Assembly (NCBI GenBank): GCA_037833965.1
Contig: AP031356.1
Coordinates: 21,226,501 to 21,290,500 of the forward strand
DNA length: 64,000 bases
DNA from: Marchantia polymorpha subsp. ruderalis
Taxonomy: Eukaryota > Streptophyta > Marchantiopsida > Marchantiales > Marchantiaceae
Direction: 5' to 3'
How positions within the stretch are numbered: the stretch's first letter is position 1; each line of letters starts with the position of its first letter. This document shows positions 46,500 to 59,104 of this stretch, piece after piece. The notes below the pieces were generated by a model. The model was not told where the DNA came from and did not search any database. It saw only the letters and a list, made by a program, of their open reading frames with translations. Position numbers and translations under genes: made by a program.

Positions 46500-46737
46500 T
46501 GTTGAGTTTAACTCCGGTTAAGGAATAACCACAGGTTATAGCTATTTATAGCTAGGTGTGTTGTTGGCTTTGGGTTTAAATATAACTCCAAGTTTTCTTC
46601 TCGATGAGAGTATTGAGTTGTCAATAAATCTTCTCGTGCGCTTCAATCATGGACGTAGCCCCGAGGGTGAACCACATTATATGAGTTTCTCATGTGTTTG
46701 TGCTTGGCTTGAGTGACCTTTGGTTTTACGTTTGGGA
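46500..46737 (+). repeat. 3' LTR of the copia element
   Basis: About 238 bp, collinear with 43224-43467; ends just before the GACAT flank. Confidence 0.85.
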
Positions 46738-46742
46738 GACAT

Positions 46743-48430
46743 CCATTAAAATAACATTAGAAAAAAAATTAACCTAAAAATTAATCAAAGTAATTTATTT
46801 ATTTATTTATTCCAACAAAGACTATCAATTATATTGGTTAGCTTGTGTTTTTGGCTGCTTATGCAAAATAGATTTTTCATGAACTGAATTTCACATTTTG
46901 TACTCACAGCGATGTCCTCAAATAAATTCAAATTTATAATTCAAGCCTTTTTTTAATTTATTTTGATATATCTTGTTTTTTAATTTGTTTCTATACATAC
47001 ATTCATTTCATTATGTTTAATGATTGCAAATATTCAACATCAAAAGAGTGTACATTAATTTTTCAGATAAGACTTTCAATTGAAAAATGCTTATCTACTT
47101 GCTAAATTTTATACTTTGTATCAATGTTTTTGACCAAAAAAAAATTGATAGCAAAAAAATCAATCGTTGAATTAGCTTTGTAATATGAATTGCAATATCA
47201 TACTTATGACATTTTTGTATTGAATTTAATGCATCAAAATAACATCCAAATGAGAATTACTGAAAAAAAAGCTTCATGTATAAAATTTAAAGAAATTTAT
47301 ATGAAATTAATGTTTTGATCAATTGCATGATGTTAATTTATTCAATATTCACTGAATTTTTTTCTAATTTTTCTATTGAAAACCTCAAAATCATATATGA
47401 AAATACCACATAATTTTTTAAATTAAAATTTGAATCTATAGATGATGATGAATTATTCTTTTGATTAAAGAAAATGGGATGAATTTTTATTTTATTTTAT
47501 TTCATTAAAATTAATTTTTAATGTATTCTAACGATAAATATGTATATCAAAATCAAAATTTAATGTGACATGAGATCAAATGAATGTTAAAAAAAAATTA
47601 TTTTATAAAAACATGTCTAAAAAATGAAACGTTAACTAAAAAAATGAAATATTATGAATGAAGATTTTAAAAAAAATTTGAAAAATTTTCAATATAAAAA
47701 TAAATCAACAAAAATTTCGAATTCTTTAAAGTTATACGTTATTTTATTACAGTTAAATAAATGTGAATATTACAAAAATATATTACTGATGATGTCACAT
47801 AAATAATTTTGAAATTTGAAATGGAATAGTCAATATTCTAAACATGTGATATGAAAAAAAAGTCGAACATCAAAATCCAAATTTTACATCCATGGAATGA
47901 TGGTTTGAGAGTTAATTTTGATTTGTCAAAAACATATCAAAATTATGGAATTTAAAAAAAATTACTTAGAGATAAAGTTTCAATTGTATATGAAGTTGAA
48001 GTGAGAATGAACAGAGAAATGGCAGGATAATGAGAACTTTGCATGATGAAATGCAAGTTTTGTGAAATACTCAAATGAATTAGGGTGACATTTAGTGAAT
48101 TATTGAAGTAGACAATTCATTCAAGAATTTTGAGTAACAGTATACAGCGAGATGTTTTGGTCTTTGGATTGGAGCTATATTCATGCCACGCACCATATTT
48201 GTGAAATGGTAATGTTTGATGTGTCAGTTGAAAGTGGTATGCCCACAATCTATGTAGTTATACTCTTAGTACTCACATCATACATACACAAGAAATTGTA
48301 TGGATGATGGTGAAATACTTCTAGAAGTCTTTAAACATTCTATCCATATGTATTTCATCTTCAAAATTTTTGTATTATCTTCTCATCATATTTCTCGTAT
48401 TCCAGTCTTACAATACTTTAGTTGTGTAAT
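46743..48430. other. AT-rich block, right part, unit 2
   Basis: Continuation of the AT-rich block interrupted by the copia insertion, collinear with about 19320-21000. No gene. Confidence 0.6.
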
Positions 48431-49231
48431 ATTTGTTCAATGAAGAATTTATTCAATGTATTCAAGATTTGCCAACAAATGCGAACAACATTCAAAAAAC
48501 TGACCAGTGATACCAGATCACTTAAAACGCTAAACGCAACCACTACTTGGGGTAACGTAATCCCCAGAGCTTCATGACACGAGAAAGCCAGAGACTGAAT
48601 GTGTCTCCGATTCTCTATGCCATGGGCTGTGTCTACTCCCAGACGGTGGCCCCGATCGTCCCCATTTAGCCTCACATCATGTTCGTGAGGGACCGCGAGG
48701 AATCAACCACAACAACACGGAAACGAGGTAAAGGGATTTCGAACGGACGCTCACCTCATCAGTCCATCGATCTGATCTTCCTCTGGGCCTCTCTCCCTGC
48801 CCCAGTCTCTCCCTCCTTGCCCACCAGTCCGATCCTTGAACCGGCTGCGACGACGACCAGTGGCATTCAGGTCTCGTGAAGCAAGCAGCTCCGTTCGAAG
48901 TCTGACCAAACGGACCATCGATGGCTGGACGGATGGATGAAGTTTCAGACCTCGTCCCGTTTCCTCGACCTGTAAGCGTCATAATACGGTTAGAGGCACA
49001 ATTTCAAAGGGCATGCCCTAATTCGCATTCTTCCATATAACGCATGCTCGTATACACGAACAAAGTCATACGTATCTTCCAGAGTTTTTCAACAGTTTTA
49101 ACCATAAGACTGATGTCTTTACACGTACATTCAATGTCTGATACGTCAATGTACGTATATTTATACGGGCATACGGGGGCATGACTTTTGACTCTGAAAG
49201 GGGGCATGGGCATGCCTCGAAAATTTTTGTT
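48431..49231. other. GC-richer stretch, unit 2
   Basis: Collinear with about 21000-21875, with a single copy of the 53-bp sequence duplicated in unit 1. No gene recognised. Confidence 0.5.
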
Positions 49232-49685
49232 GTGCCTCCCACCCTACTCATGCGCCGAAGGGTGGCCACTGTCCAGTTAACCGGTCAGGAAAATTTTTGG
49301 ACCGGTTAACCGGTATATTAACCGGTCCAGGATTGGATTAACCGTAACCGATACGGTTAATCGATTAACCATCTGTCCAGACCCCTACGTGGCACATGGG
49401 GAGGGCCTTAATACGCCAAAAATTCTCGATGGCGGAGGGAAAGAGGTGGGCCGCGACTCAAATGAGTTGGACGTTCAGAGACTCGAGCTGAGTTTTACCA
49501 ATTTGTGAAAAAAAAATTTAGCGAATTTTTTCACACTGAATCACGAAATGGGTACCTCGCTGGTATGATTCTGCTGCCAGAGGAAATTTTTTCCCCACCG
49601 GTTAACCGGTCCCGACGGTTAACCAGTTAACCGGCGGTCCGGACCGTGGCCAAGCCTAGGTGGCGGTGCGTAACGGAACGCAGGT
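49232..49685. mobile_element. GGTTAACCGG-rich insertion private to unit 2
   Basis: About 450 bp absent at the matching point in unit 1 (near 21880). The two ends are imperfect inverted repeats: GGTGGCCACTGTCCAGTTAACC near 49261 and the reverse complement of the right end, CTTGGCCACGGTCCGGACC. Palindromic GGTTAACCGG units recur near both ends (49273, 49311, 49597, 49633). This looks like a MITE of hAT type, but no exact target duplication was found. Confidence 0.6.
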
Positions 49686-50154
49686 GATGTGTTCACCATG
49701 AGAATATTCGACTCGGGCGGAGCTGGACTTTGCTAACGTTGGACGATGGACTAGGAGCAATGCCGTGTTCTATTTCACGGCGTCTTGTTTTTTTCCTAGC
49801 TCGAGTGCATCGATCGATGACCGGTGGGAGTTGTGGGCCTTGCTTAGTGCAGATTATTTCAGGACAGAAACAGCACGCCAAGGCTAGTGCGGTATGCATG
49901 ACGTGGGATCGTGCGCAAGAGTATCTCGTATTAACTAACTGAGATATCATTTCCTTTGAATTAACATATTTTATAATCCAGAAATTGTGAACTCCATTGT
50001 TAGCCAAGTTTACCATTTTCTTGGATCTGATATTAAAATAAAAAAGAAAAATTTTGTACGTTGAAATCTATAATATTACAAAAACAGCAAATGATACCAT
50101 ACGTGTTAGAGCAACAAGATTAGAGTATGATTCTTCAAGTGCTCTCTACTAGTA
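49686..50154. other. Intergenic stretch, unit 2
   Basis: Collinear with about 21880-22340. Contains the empty site of the unit 1 MITE near 50150. No gene. Confidence 0.5.
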
Positions 50155-53100
50155 TAATCGTTTTATGACACTTTTCAAATTCATTGTTGGGGGTGGCTCT
50201 CGTAACTAATTTCATTTCATCCTTGAACTGGTCTTAACACACTCTTTGTTTTCTGTTGGCACCGCCTGATTTGCTGAAAGGATCTCTCTGACTGTTGAAT
50301 TTCAAAATGGTATCTAAACTTTCCAACTTTTGTCCCGTAGTATACACGAAGCGTGACATCTCTACGAGCAAGTCCAAGTACTGTAGAAATCTCATCGTCT
50401 GAGACTTTCTCCGCTGGATGTAAATTCAACCCCTTGAGCTTGGTCGGGGTAGAAGAAGATGTCCATGAGAGGGAATAATTGTTTGATCGATGACAGGTCT
50501 CGAGGAAATGTCTATTGATGATGATGATGATGTGTGCTCGTCGCCTATTCTATTCAAAGCCCTATCCAGCGCCGATTTCGAATATCCGTGAAACTCGCTC
50601 TGCTGCAGATTACACTGCGAACAAAAGTTATCACTTTCTGTTGACTTTCGTGCCCTATAGACGAGGACACCAGCTTCGAGGGATAAGATTGACTTCTGCT
50701 TCACCGTGTGTGCAGCTGAGAGGGCCTGCATCGAGATTGTGGCAGCCCGCCTTATATAGCAAAAGAATTGAACACAGCTGGATACCTCGAAGAGTGCAAA
50801 TTACAAGAAAAGTCTACATCAAGGGCATCGTAAGACTTTGTGCAGGAACGTGGACTTCAGTCGATCATAGGAGTCCAGTAGAGTAGAGATTCTCCAACCC
50901 AACGGGATCTTACTTCTCACCTTTTCCATCCCGCACCGGCAGAATTTTCGACAGCGTCAGAGGTCGAGCCTGTTCCTATGCTCCAGACCGATTGACAGCC
51001 CATGTAGAATCCGTCCTGGATCTCTCTCTTTGCACGGCCAGAAACAGAGACTTGAAAACCCAAGAAGGAAACATGGAAATTTGATGCCTTCGGATTGGTG
51101 GGAATGATATGTGCAAGTCGGAAGGAATACATCCAGAGATCAAGTTGCTTCTTTGTTCTCGAGCCAAGTAGCTTAGACAACAAGAGACACTAACAGACAT
51201 TGATCTCACGGAGCATATCCATGACGTTGTCCGTAAAGCGCTCACCAGGTGTTTAAAAAGGCAAAGGTGTAAGTGAATCTTTGCTTTTAATACACATTTG
51301 GAACGCGGTTTGCTTTCCGCTCATCTGATGAAACATTGAAATCTGATGTTCGAGTCATGTTTGAAGCCGCAGTGCCTCGCTGCTTCCTCTGACCTCTGTC
51401 GAGCGCACCACCGAAAGGCACGCACACAATTCTGGAACAGCTCAGCTGACTGAGGGAAGTGCAACAGCCCGGAAGCAGCAATGTCTTCGCTGATAAGATT
51501 CCAGTTGGCAGGAGGGAAAGGACGCCACATGTTTGTTTGATAGACTTTGGAGGTAATCCGTCAGAATCAAACCGAACCATCCAAAAGTACACGGGCTCTT
51601 CTGGTCGCCAAGTGCTCTGTCTCGCAGTTGTGCTGATCGGCACATGCGATGTCAATGTTGGACAGGACGTTGATTTAGGCTGAATTAGGTTTTGCCCTCA
51701 CAAAAGTGCACAATGCTCGCACACGTTGGACAGACGCTTGCGCACACATGTTCGTCAAGGAGAACGAGGACAAGGAAAACCGAGCTGTCGTGAAAACCGT
51801 CAAAGGAGCAACCAGGTCATTGCGCATATGACTCGAGTTGTATTAGAAGTGTCGTGCGAAATTCAAAAGCACACAAACAAATCTCCATAGAATATCTCGA
51901 AAATGCCTAACACTCTAACCCTCGTTCGGTAGAAGATTCAAGACTTCATGGATAATGTGGTAAGTTTAGTAAGTTTCCGGTAATGTGGAGCCAGGGTCGA
52001 AGGTAGACCGAGCTCCTCGACCGTCCTGGTCTTCTGGGAGCACAAGTTGCGCATTGGCGACCTGTGGCGAGCGGAAAGAGTCTCACTCGGCTCACTGTAA
52101 TCATCCACGCCAGTGCTTATGACTTGTGGCGTTTCCCAGAAGGTGTAGCCCGCCATGAAGAGTCCCCTCATCTACGTCCCAAGTCAAGCAATGGCTGGAG
52201 TGATCTCCTGGATCCCGAATCGTTGCTGACCCCGTTGCCAGGAGAATGTTCCCTGCTGTAGGAGGAGTCGATGATATCCATTCTCTATGAGGACGCGAGC
52301 CAAGATGCATCATGGCAGTTGGCCATGAATTTCTGGCTGGAAGGGATCTTTCGCTTTACCTTTCGAAGAGCATGGCATAATGGCATGGAAACATATTCCT
52401 ATTCTGAAAATAACCATGATTTTACATCATTACCATTCCGTGGAGCTTGTCACTGAACCGTCATGGCGAGCTGAGTCAATGGGTGACATTTTGCGTTGTC
52501 GTGCCGACGAGAGTTCCAAAGACCGGGCGAAATTTCTACCGATAGGAAATACGCTTTGCAAAAATTGCTCTCGTGGATGCAAATTCCGTTCCAATTATGA
52601 ATCGGGCCGATCGGCGATTGAGACGCTAAAAGGTCAGATCGAGGAATTCGGGGCAAATTTTCAGGAGGGGAGCTCTGCTCAGACTCGCGGGCGGAGAGAA
52701 AACATGCAAATGAACAAATGGAACAAATAAAATAATAATTGATTAATTAATTGAAATCGAAAAAACTGACTCGGATGCAGACGAGGACGGATTTGGAGCT
52801 CTGTCACTCGTTGCTTCTCGTCATATCTTGATAACTCATGATTCAGATCCCTTCCTGGCAAGGTCCGACGCTGACACACCTCAATGGCAGCCCCCTTTCC
52901 CCTTTCTCTTCACCTCATCTCCGAAGCTACGTCGTTGACTCAGTCTCCTCCTACCACGTTGACTCCTTGACGCCGCACCACACAACAGACATCACCTCCC
53001 ACCACGCATGCCCGGCGGAAATATCGTAACGCTCTTCTAGAAGCGACACATACCCGAAAATTAGTCATCAAAATTATCCACCCGCTTCGATACTACTTGA

Positions 53101-53395
53101 TCAAGGCAAGTTTCGGTTTCGGCCCAGGAGAAAATAATTAAATATTAGTATTAGTGCTTTCTCATTATAGTCTCCCTGATGTCGTTTCCTTCGTCGTAGA
53201 AGCTTCGCGGGGTGAAACTCATGTCCCTCTCGAGAGGCCTGCCTGAATATGGAATTTTCCATGGCATCGAGAGGGGCTACCACGAGGATGGAGGGTGGGA
53301 ACCACGTAGGTCGTGAGGGAGAGGCGACGACCGAGTAAGTGGTACTGGAACGCAGTGGATGGAGGTTCCCGGAAGGAGCGGACGACGACGGCGGA
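50155..53395. other. Gene-like but unresolved region, unit 2
   Basis: Counterpart of 23070-26365. Here the candidate exon 51172-51248 keeps a GT donor (CACCAG then GTGTTT). A stretch near 51745-51830 (FVKENEDKENRAVVKTV) stays open where unit 1 is frameshifted. The protein is not recognised. Confidence 0.3.
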
Positions 53396-54655
53396 GCTGG
53401 GGGAGGAGCGTTGGGGAGGAGCGTGGGCGGGCAACGGGTAGAGGAGACGAGACGAGAGGAGGAGCAGCGGCAGCAGGAGCCGCAGACGAGGACGAAGGCG
53501 AGGACGGGGAAACGCGGGGCCATTGACGGAGGGAGCGAGGGAGGGGAGGGAGCGAAGCCATCGTCGAGGGAAATTAAGCTTAAAGCTCGCGGCACGAGGC
53601 GCAGGAGCAGCAACAGCTGCTGCCACTGATAAGAATCTTGATCCGTACTCTCTTGCACGCTCGGGAATCGATTCCTCGCTCGAGTCGGTACGTGCTATTC
53701 GTGCGATTCGTGCTCTGTCGGAGCCTCATTTTCCTGCCTCGACGTCACGAGCGGTGACGACGAGATCCAGCGGCTTGTGGGTCGCCTCGTGGTTTTTTGT
53801 TTTTTTGTTGTTGTTGTCGCCTTCGGTTCGGTTTCGCCTGTGAATCGGCTGGCCCGAGGTCGAGGTTGTTGCGCCGAAGTCGGTGGCATATCCAGGCTTT
53901 TTGCTCGTCTAGGTCTATAGTGCGATATCGGGTCCGGGTCCGGATCTCTCCGTGTCGACGACGCGTTCGCTTTGGACTTATGTGGAGATCGCCCTGAATT
54001 GGATCACTTCGTAAACGTGCTGAGAGCTGGAGGGTGTCTGCGGTTAGGTCTGCGGGGTGCGGACCTGAGGGCACGACGAACAGCGTCGATTTGTGATTCT
54101 GATGCTCTTCTTTCGCTGAAGCCTGTCCATTTTTGAACCGTTTCAGGAGGATCAAGGAGGAAAAGAATTGTCTAATCGTAACGGGCAGTGCGCTTTCTCC
54201 GTGCACGCGGTCTGGACGTTTTCTTCACGTCAGCTCAGATTTGCGCCTGGACAGTCCGTTGACATTGGAAACTTGGTCCGCGGTGGATCTTGAAGAAGGG
54301 GAGCAGGAAACTGAAGAGCTTGCGGAAGAATTCGGATTGTGATAGAAGTGTACGATTGAAGCACTGGTGCTCTGAGCTTTGTCAGATCTCGAACCACTCT
54401 GCAAGGCAGGTCGAAAGTCGACTGCGGTGGGTTGCAGGGAAGTAACCGGCGGTGATCATCGCGCGGAAGGAATTATCGAAGTTAGAATCACTTCAAAAGG
54501 AAGGGGAATTGTTACGTTGTGTAGCACAAACAGGTTCAGGCAGCACGGAGCGCATCAACCTTTTATTCTCTGTATCGCCAAAATCCTGGGTTTTCCTCGC
54601 GGAATAATTGCATATCTCAAGCAGAACCCCATCTTGGAATCAAAGGGCTGATAGT
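53396..54655 (+). promoter_or_regulatory. Promoter and 5' leader region of intact RGLG
   Basis: GC-rich stretch upstream of the ATG at 54656, without the transposon that interrupts the unit 1 copy. Likely holds the transcription start and an untranslated leader, possibly spliced (TTTCAG near 54147). No core promoter element could be fixed. Confidence 0.4.
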
Positions 54656-57600
54656 ATGGGCGGCGGCCAATCGCGCGTGAAGCCTCCCGCGCCTGAGTTC
54701 GATACATCAAGGCCTGTCCCATCAGCTTCACGGCTGAACCGACGTTTCTCGAGGAAATTTTCGTACATATCTGATCAATATCAATCCCTCGAACAGGCAA
54801 GTAGTGTTTTTAGGACAACGTCCATATGATTGCCACCTCAAACTGGCGAATAATTAGCTCAATTTCGCCCAAGGAGACGACGAAGATGAGCGTTTGGGGA
54901 TCATAGCTGGACGTGTTGTTGCCAGTAGCTTGTCATGATTTTTTTGCCATCAAACGCGACAGTTACGCGACTTTGTTTCAGTGAGCTCCCTCTTGTTCTG
55001 CTCCGTCGGCGAGTGTAATTTGGGGGGTGTAGACGTACGTCCAACTGATACTTGTTCCCTTTCGTACGTGCTTTTGTGGTATTGTGTCAATAAGGAAGAA
55101 ATTTATGTTTCGTGTTTGATACAGGTCACAGAATCTCTATCGAACGCCGGTCTAGAATCGTCAAACCTGATCCTGGGGATTGACTTCACCAAGAGCAATG
55201 AGTGGACTGGTAAGGGTTCAAACTTGAAGTTGCAATTTAGCGTCCGGACTAGTCCTTTCGTGCACTCTGCGCGTACTCGACTTGAACTCGAATTCGTAAT
55301 TCAGTACGATATTAAAGCAGGGCGTGCATCAGGACGGTCGAATGGTAGTTGTTTGCATGCATAGAAGGCAGCTGGTTATTGGAGTACACCAGTTTGTAGA
55401 CAGCATCAGCTTCTGCCAGCGACTACACTCGGATAGACTGCCTCATAGATATTTACGTGCAAAGAAAGCCATTTACACTCTTGAACGCCCCCGGGGTCGA
55501 CTTCAACTCAGTTTGACACGTGGAACGTGCTTCATATTTTTCAGGAAAGCAGTGCTACAATGGGCGTAGCCTTCACGCAATTGGAGAGCACTATAATCCT
55601 TACGAATCTGCCATATCCATTATCGGTCGAACATTGTCACAATTCGACGAAGACAACCTGATACCATGTTTTGGCTTCGGAGATGGTGAGTTTTCGATTC
55701 TTTGATTTATCGTTTAGTCCGTGATCGTCTTCCACTATCTTTGAGCACCGCCTTCTGTTGTCGTCGATCAACGCCAAAGTACGTCATGCATAGGAGATTG
55801 ATCTAAAGACAGAACGGGGATTTCTATTAATCATATGGTCAGTTGAGTACGGAAGTTTATGACCTTTATAAGACTTCGCTGTGGTAGGGTTGATTTGGCA
55901 CCTTCTTCATCTCCTTTAACAACCTGTAGAGGACACGTCCATCTTATAAGCAATTCTATGTCGAGCCTTAAGGATTTATAGTCTGGGTTTGCAATGGTCT
56001 TCATTTAGTACAAACGTATGACTGAGTTAGAAAGTTTATTCTTGAAAATAAAAATAAAAACCCTCATATTCAGTGTGTGGCCTCTTTTTGTCGGATATAC
56101 TTTCTAGCAACTTGGCGTTTCAGACAGAGGACACGTGGCAAATTCCTAAAGTAAATCACGTCTTGCTTTCTAGCCTTCTCACAAATGCCTGGTGCAATTT
56201 TCAGTTTCAACCCATGATCACTTTGTGTTTAGCTTCTACGAAGATCAGCGTCCATGTCACGGTTTCGAGGAAGCGCTTCATAGATACCGACAGTTGGTGC
56301 CTTGTCTTCGCCTTGCTGGTAGGTCTAAAACATCGCGATTTGTTACGTAGCTCAGAAGCGTGATGCCTTTTTCTGTGGATCTACTTTTCAAATGAAGTTG
56401 TGACAAAAGACTTCGATGTAACTGAAAGATGCATCTAGATTTATCCAATCTGTCGCTCCTCAGTTCTGCAGTCGTATCTGTTCGTAAAGCTTGGAATGCA
56501 CCTGCAAGGATTTGTTACCTGCTGCCTTTAAGCATACAAGCCCACGAGCAGATCAGCAAAAGTTTGTGATTTGAGGGAAGTTGAACAGATCAAACCGCAC
56601 GAATGCCTCTGGCTCGGCGGATAGTAAAATCAGTCTAAACTAGAAATGCGTCGTTTACAGGACCTACATCTTTCGCCCCAATCATCGACGCAGCCGTGGG
56701 CATCGTGGAGGAAAGTGGTGGTCAATATCATGTGCTTGTCATCGTTGCGGATGGGCAGGTATGCGTGCTTGTGAAGTCAGTTCCATTTGCTTGCAGACTC
56801 TAAGTTGGCCTTGTAACGCTTCGATCGTTCCAGTTTCATTGTCAGCACTGGGGGTAGGGTGAGAATCATAGTCTCCACGTGAACACATTTACATGGAAAT
56901 TGTAGTCGAGCTAAGGTTTCTACAGCAGATGGCAGTTTTTTTGAATCTGAGTTTATCGCGTAGTTGCCTGGACCTGAGCGGGAAACGAACCATCGTCTTC
57001 AAATAAATGCGTGAACATTTTAAAGGGAGAAGCGCGCTAGTTTGAAAGAATGCATATGGGATATAGTGGCTTTTCAAAACCTTCAACATGTCCAAATGAC
57101 GCTTTGGTTGCGCTAACTGTGCAATTCGGCGTTATTTCTGAATCGCAGGTCACAAGGAGTGTCGAGACAGGACCTGGAAAACTCAGTGCTCAGGAGAAAG
57201 CGACTATTGATGCAATTGTGGCAGCCAGGTACGTTCTGTTTTATATCGTGTGTTGATGTTGTTTCTAGGTTTTTCAAATATGTGAAATATCGGATCCAGA
57301 TTGAAAATAGCTGCTGCCAAGATCTTCAAATATATCTGATTCCAATGACGTGTGCAGTGACCACCCACTGTCAATCATACTGGTTGGTGTCGGTGATGGA
57401 CCTTGGGATATGATGCGGGAATTTGATGACAATATCCCAGCCCGCGCATTTGACAATTTTCAGGTGTGCCACCTCTGGGAGACATTTGTCTGTTGATTAC
57501 TACAGCTTATGAGATATGTTTGAGTGTGGATACAGGATTTGTCCCCATTTTTGTCCAAGGAATGGTCACAGGACTAGTGTTCAGTTATCCCTGCTGTGAG

Positions 57601-59104
57601 TTATGCGCAAAACTTTGATGAAGTTGTATCGTCCTTCTTGCAGTTTGTGAACTTTACGGATATCATGTCGAGAGGTTTGCCGATGGAACAGAGGGAAGCA
57701 AAGTTCGCCCTGTCTGCATTGATGGAGATCCCACAACAGTTTAAAGCAACTCAAGAGCTCAAATTGTTGGGGTAATATTCTCAAACGGATCGCCAAGTCT
57801 GTGAAGCTGATATCCATCTTGATTTAGTTGATGAATTGAAAGTGTGGCAACCTCCAATGAAGTTTGTTTACTGATGTCTGAGTGAATGTTTTACGGTTTC
57901 TGAATTTGTCTACTCCAGGCGACGTATGGGACGAACTCAACACAATCCGCCTCTTCCTCCACCTCAAGCAGTGTTACACGCAGATTCCCAATTACGTTCT
58001 GGTTATGCCCAGCCTGGTGGCTACACTCAGTCAGGAAGCTTCGCTTACAACCCAGGCGTTTCGAGGGCCGTTCCGCCTTACGCGTCTGTTGATACTTATC
58101 CTCCCAAGAACACGTCGCCGCCCGATTACATGAATTTACCACCACATCAATACCCACCTCGCGCATCAGCTTATACTTACCCCCCTCAACAAAGTAGAGT
58201 ACCTGAAGTTCCAAAGGAACAGAACGAAGAGCAGGTTTGTTATTCAATGCTGGAGCTTTTTAGTTTATCTACTTAAAAGTTTCTTCTTGTGAAATCGCTT
58301 GCTTAATCTGATATCAATAGAAGAAGAGATCATCGAGGAAAGTACGCACGAGTTGTGTACTTGTCTGGTGTTACCCTTGTTATTAGCCCCTCGTACTCTC
58401 CGCCCTGGCTGAGCGTTGCAAGTAGTAGCAGACTACCGATAAGTAAGTAATTTTAAGAGGCGGGATAGGGAAGATTCTCTGGACAGACTGCTGAGTGTAG
58501 TTTTAAGAGGTGAAAATCTGAACGAATTAAAAAGTCTTCGTATCGTGTGTGTGTTTCTTTACTTCAGTTTAGTGAATAGGTAAAAGGGAAACACTGGTGT
58601 GGTATTAGCCTAGAAGCAAACAGTAACGCACGACAGGAGTGAAGGAAGTGTTTCGGGAAGACGGTCTTAGACATGGATGTTAAGCTCGTGCGGGAGTTTT
58701 CAATTGGGAGAAAGGCTCAGTACATAAGAGAAAAGTGCTAACTAGTCTGACGTTGTATTCTTCATGCAGACACGGTGTCAAGTTTGCTACTCGAACAAAA
58801 GAGACATGGCTTTCGGTTGTGGACATCAGGTGTGTTTCTTTCTCTCCCTCGAGTGTGCATACTGCTCCTTGTTTTTATTTGGACCCTCTTGCCATAAGTC
58901 TCAACTCAGTGGAATGCTATTTGAATGGATGCGGGGGAACCCTTTTGGTTCACACTGGACTTTGGATGACTTAGGTGTTTTACAGGTTGATTGACTTGAA
59001 CCTTGGACGGTTATCTGCAGACGTGCCAAGAATGTGGAAGGACCTTGCAAGACTGTCCTTTTTGTCGAAAGAAGATCGCAACCAGGATCAGACTTTTCAT
59101 TTAG
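54656..59104 (+). CDS. RGLG: RGLG-type RING ubiquitin ligase (VWA/copine domain plus RING), complete
   Basis: E3 ligase of the RING DOMAIN LIGASE family, which in Arabidopsis builds Lys63-linked ubiquitin chains at the plasma membrane and acts in hormone and drought signalling. Exons: 54656-54796, 55125-55209, 55545-55685, 56205-56318, 56661-56758, 57149-57228, 57358-57463, 57644-57771, 57919-58234, 58770-58829 and 59021-59104; phases agree and the sum is 1353 nt (450 residues), the usual family length. MGGGQS at the start is a myristoylation signal. The VWA domain has the metal-site motif DFTKS. A Pro/Tyr-rich linker follows. The C-terminal RING is CQVC...GCGHQ / TCQECGRTL...CPFC. Intron 1 starts with GC instead of GT. 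This is the functional outer copy of the duplicated pair; RFC3 converges from the right. Confidence 0.93.

Larger units (their letters stand above)
43224..46737 (+). mobile_element. Ty1/copia LTR element, internally deleted and carrying gypsy sequence
   Basis: Two LTRs (43224-43467 and 46500-46737, both starting TGTTGAGTTTAACTCCGG) enclose a 3-kb interior. A primer binding site TGGTATAAGAGC (43472-43483) follows the left LTR and a purine-rich AAGTGGAAGA precedes the right one. Flanks AACAT and GACAT suggest a mutated 5-bp target duplication. Gag, protease and integrase are absent; only the end of reverse transcriptase and RNase H remain. A gypsy LTR-pol fragment occupies 44183-45104. LTR divergence is clearly visible, so the insertion is older than the gypsy element in unit 1. 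Confidence 0.9.
32419..58373 (+). repeat. Tandem segmental duplication, unit 2
   Basis: About 26 kb, collinear with unit 1. It starts directly at the junction with unit 1 and ends where the sequence of the two RGLG copies parts (after 58373 here, after 32418 in unit 1). Private content: a 0.95-kb block with full-length U2 snRNA, a copia element and a GGTTAACCGG-rich insertion. The part of RGLG beyond 58373, with the RING exons, exists only once. Confidence 0.95.
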
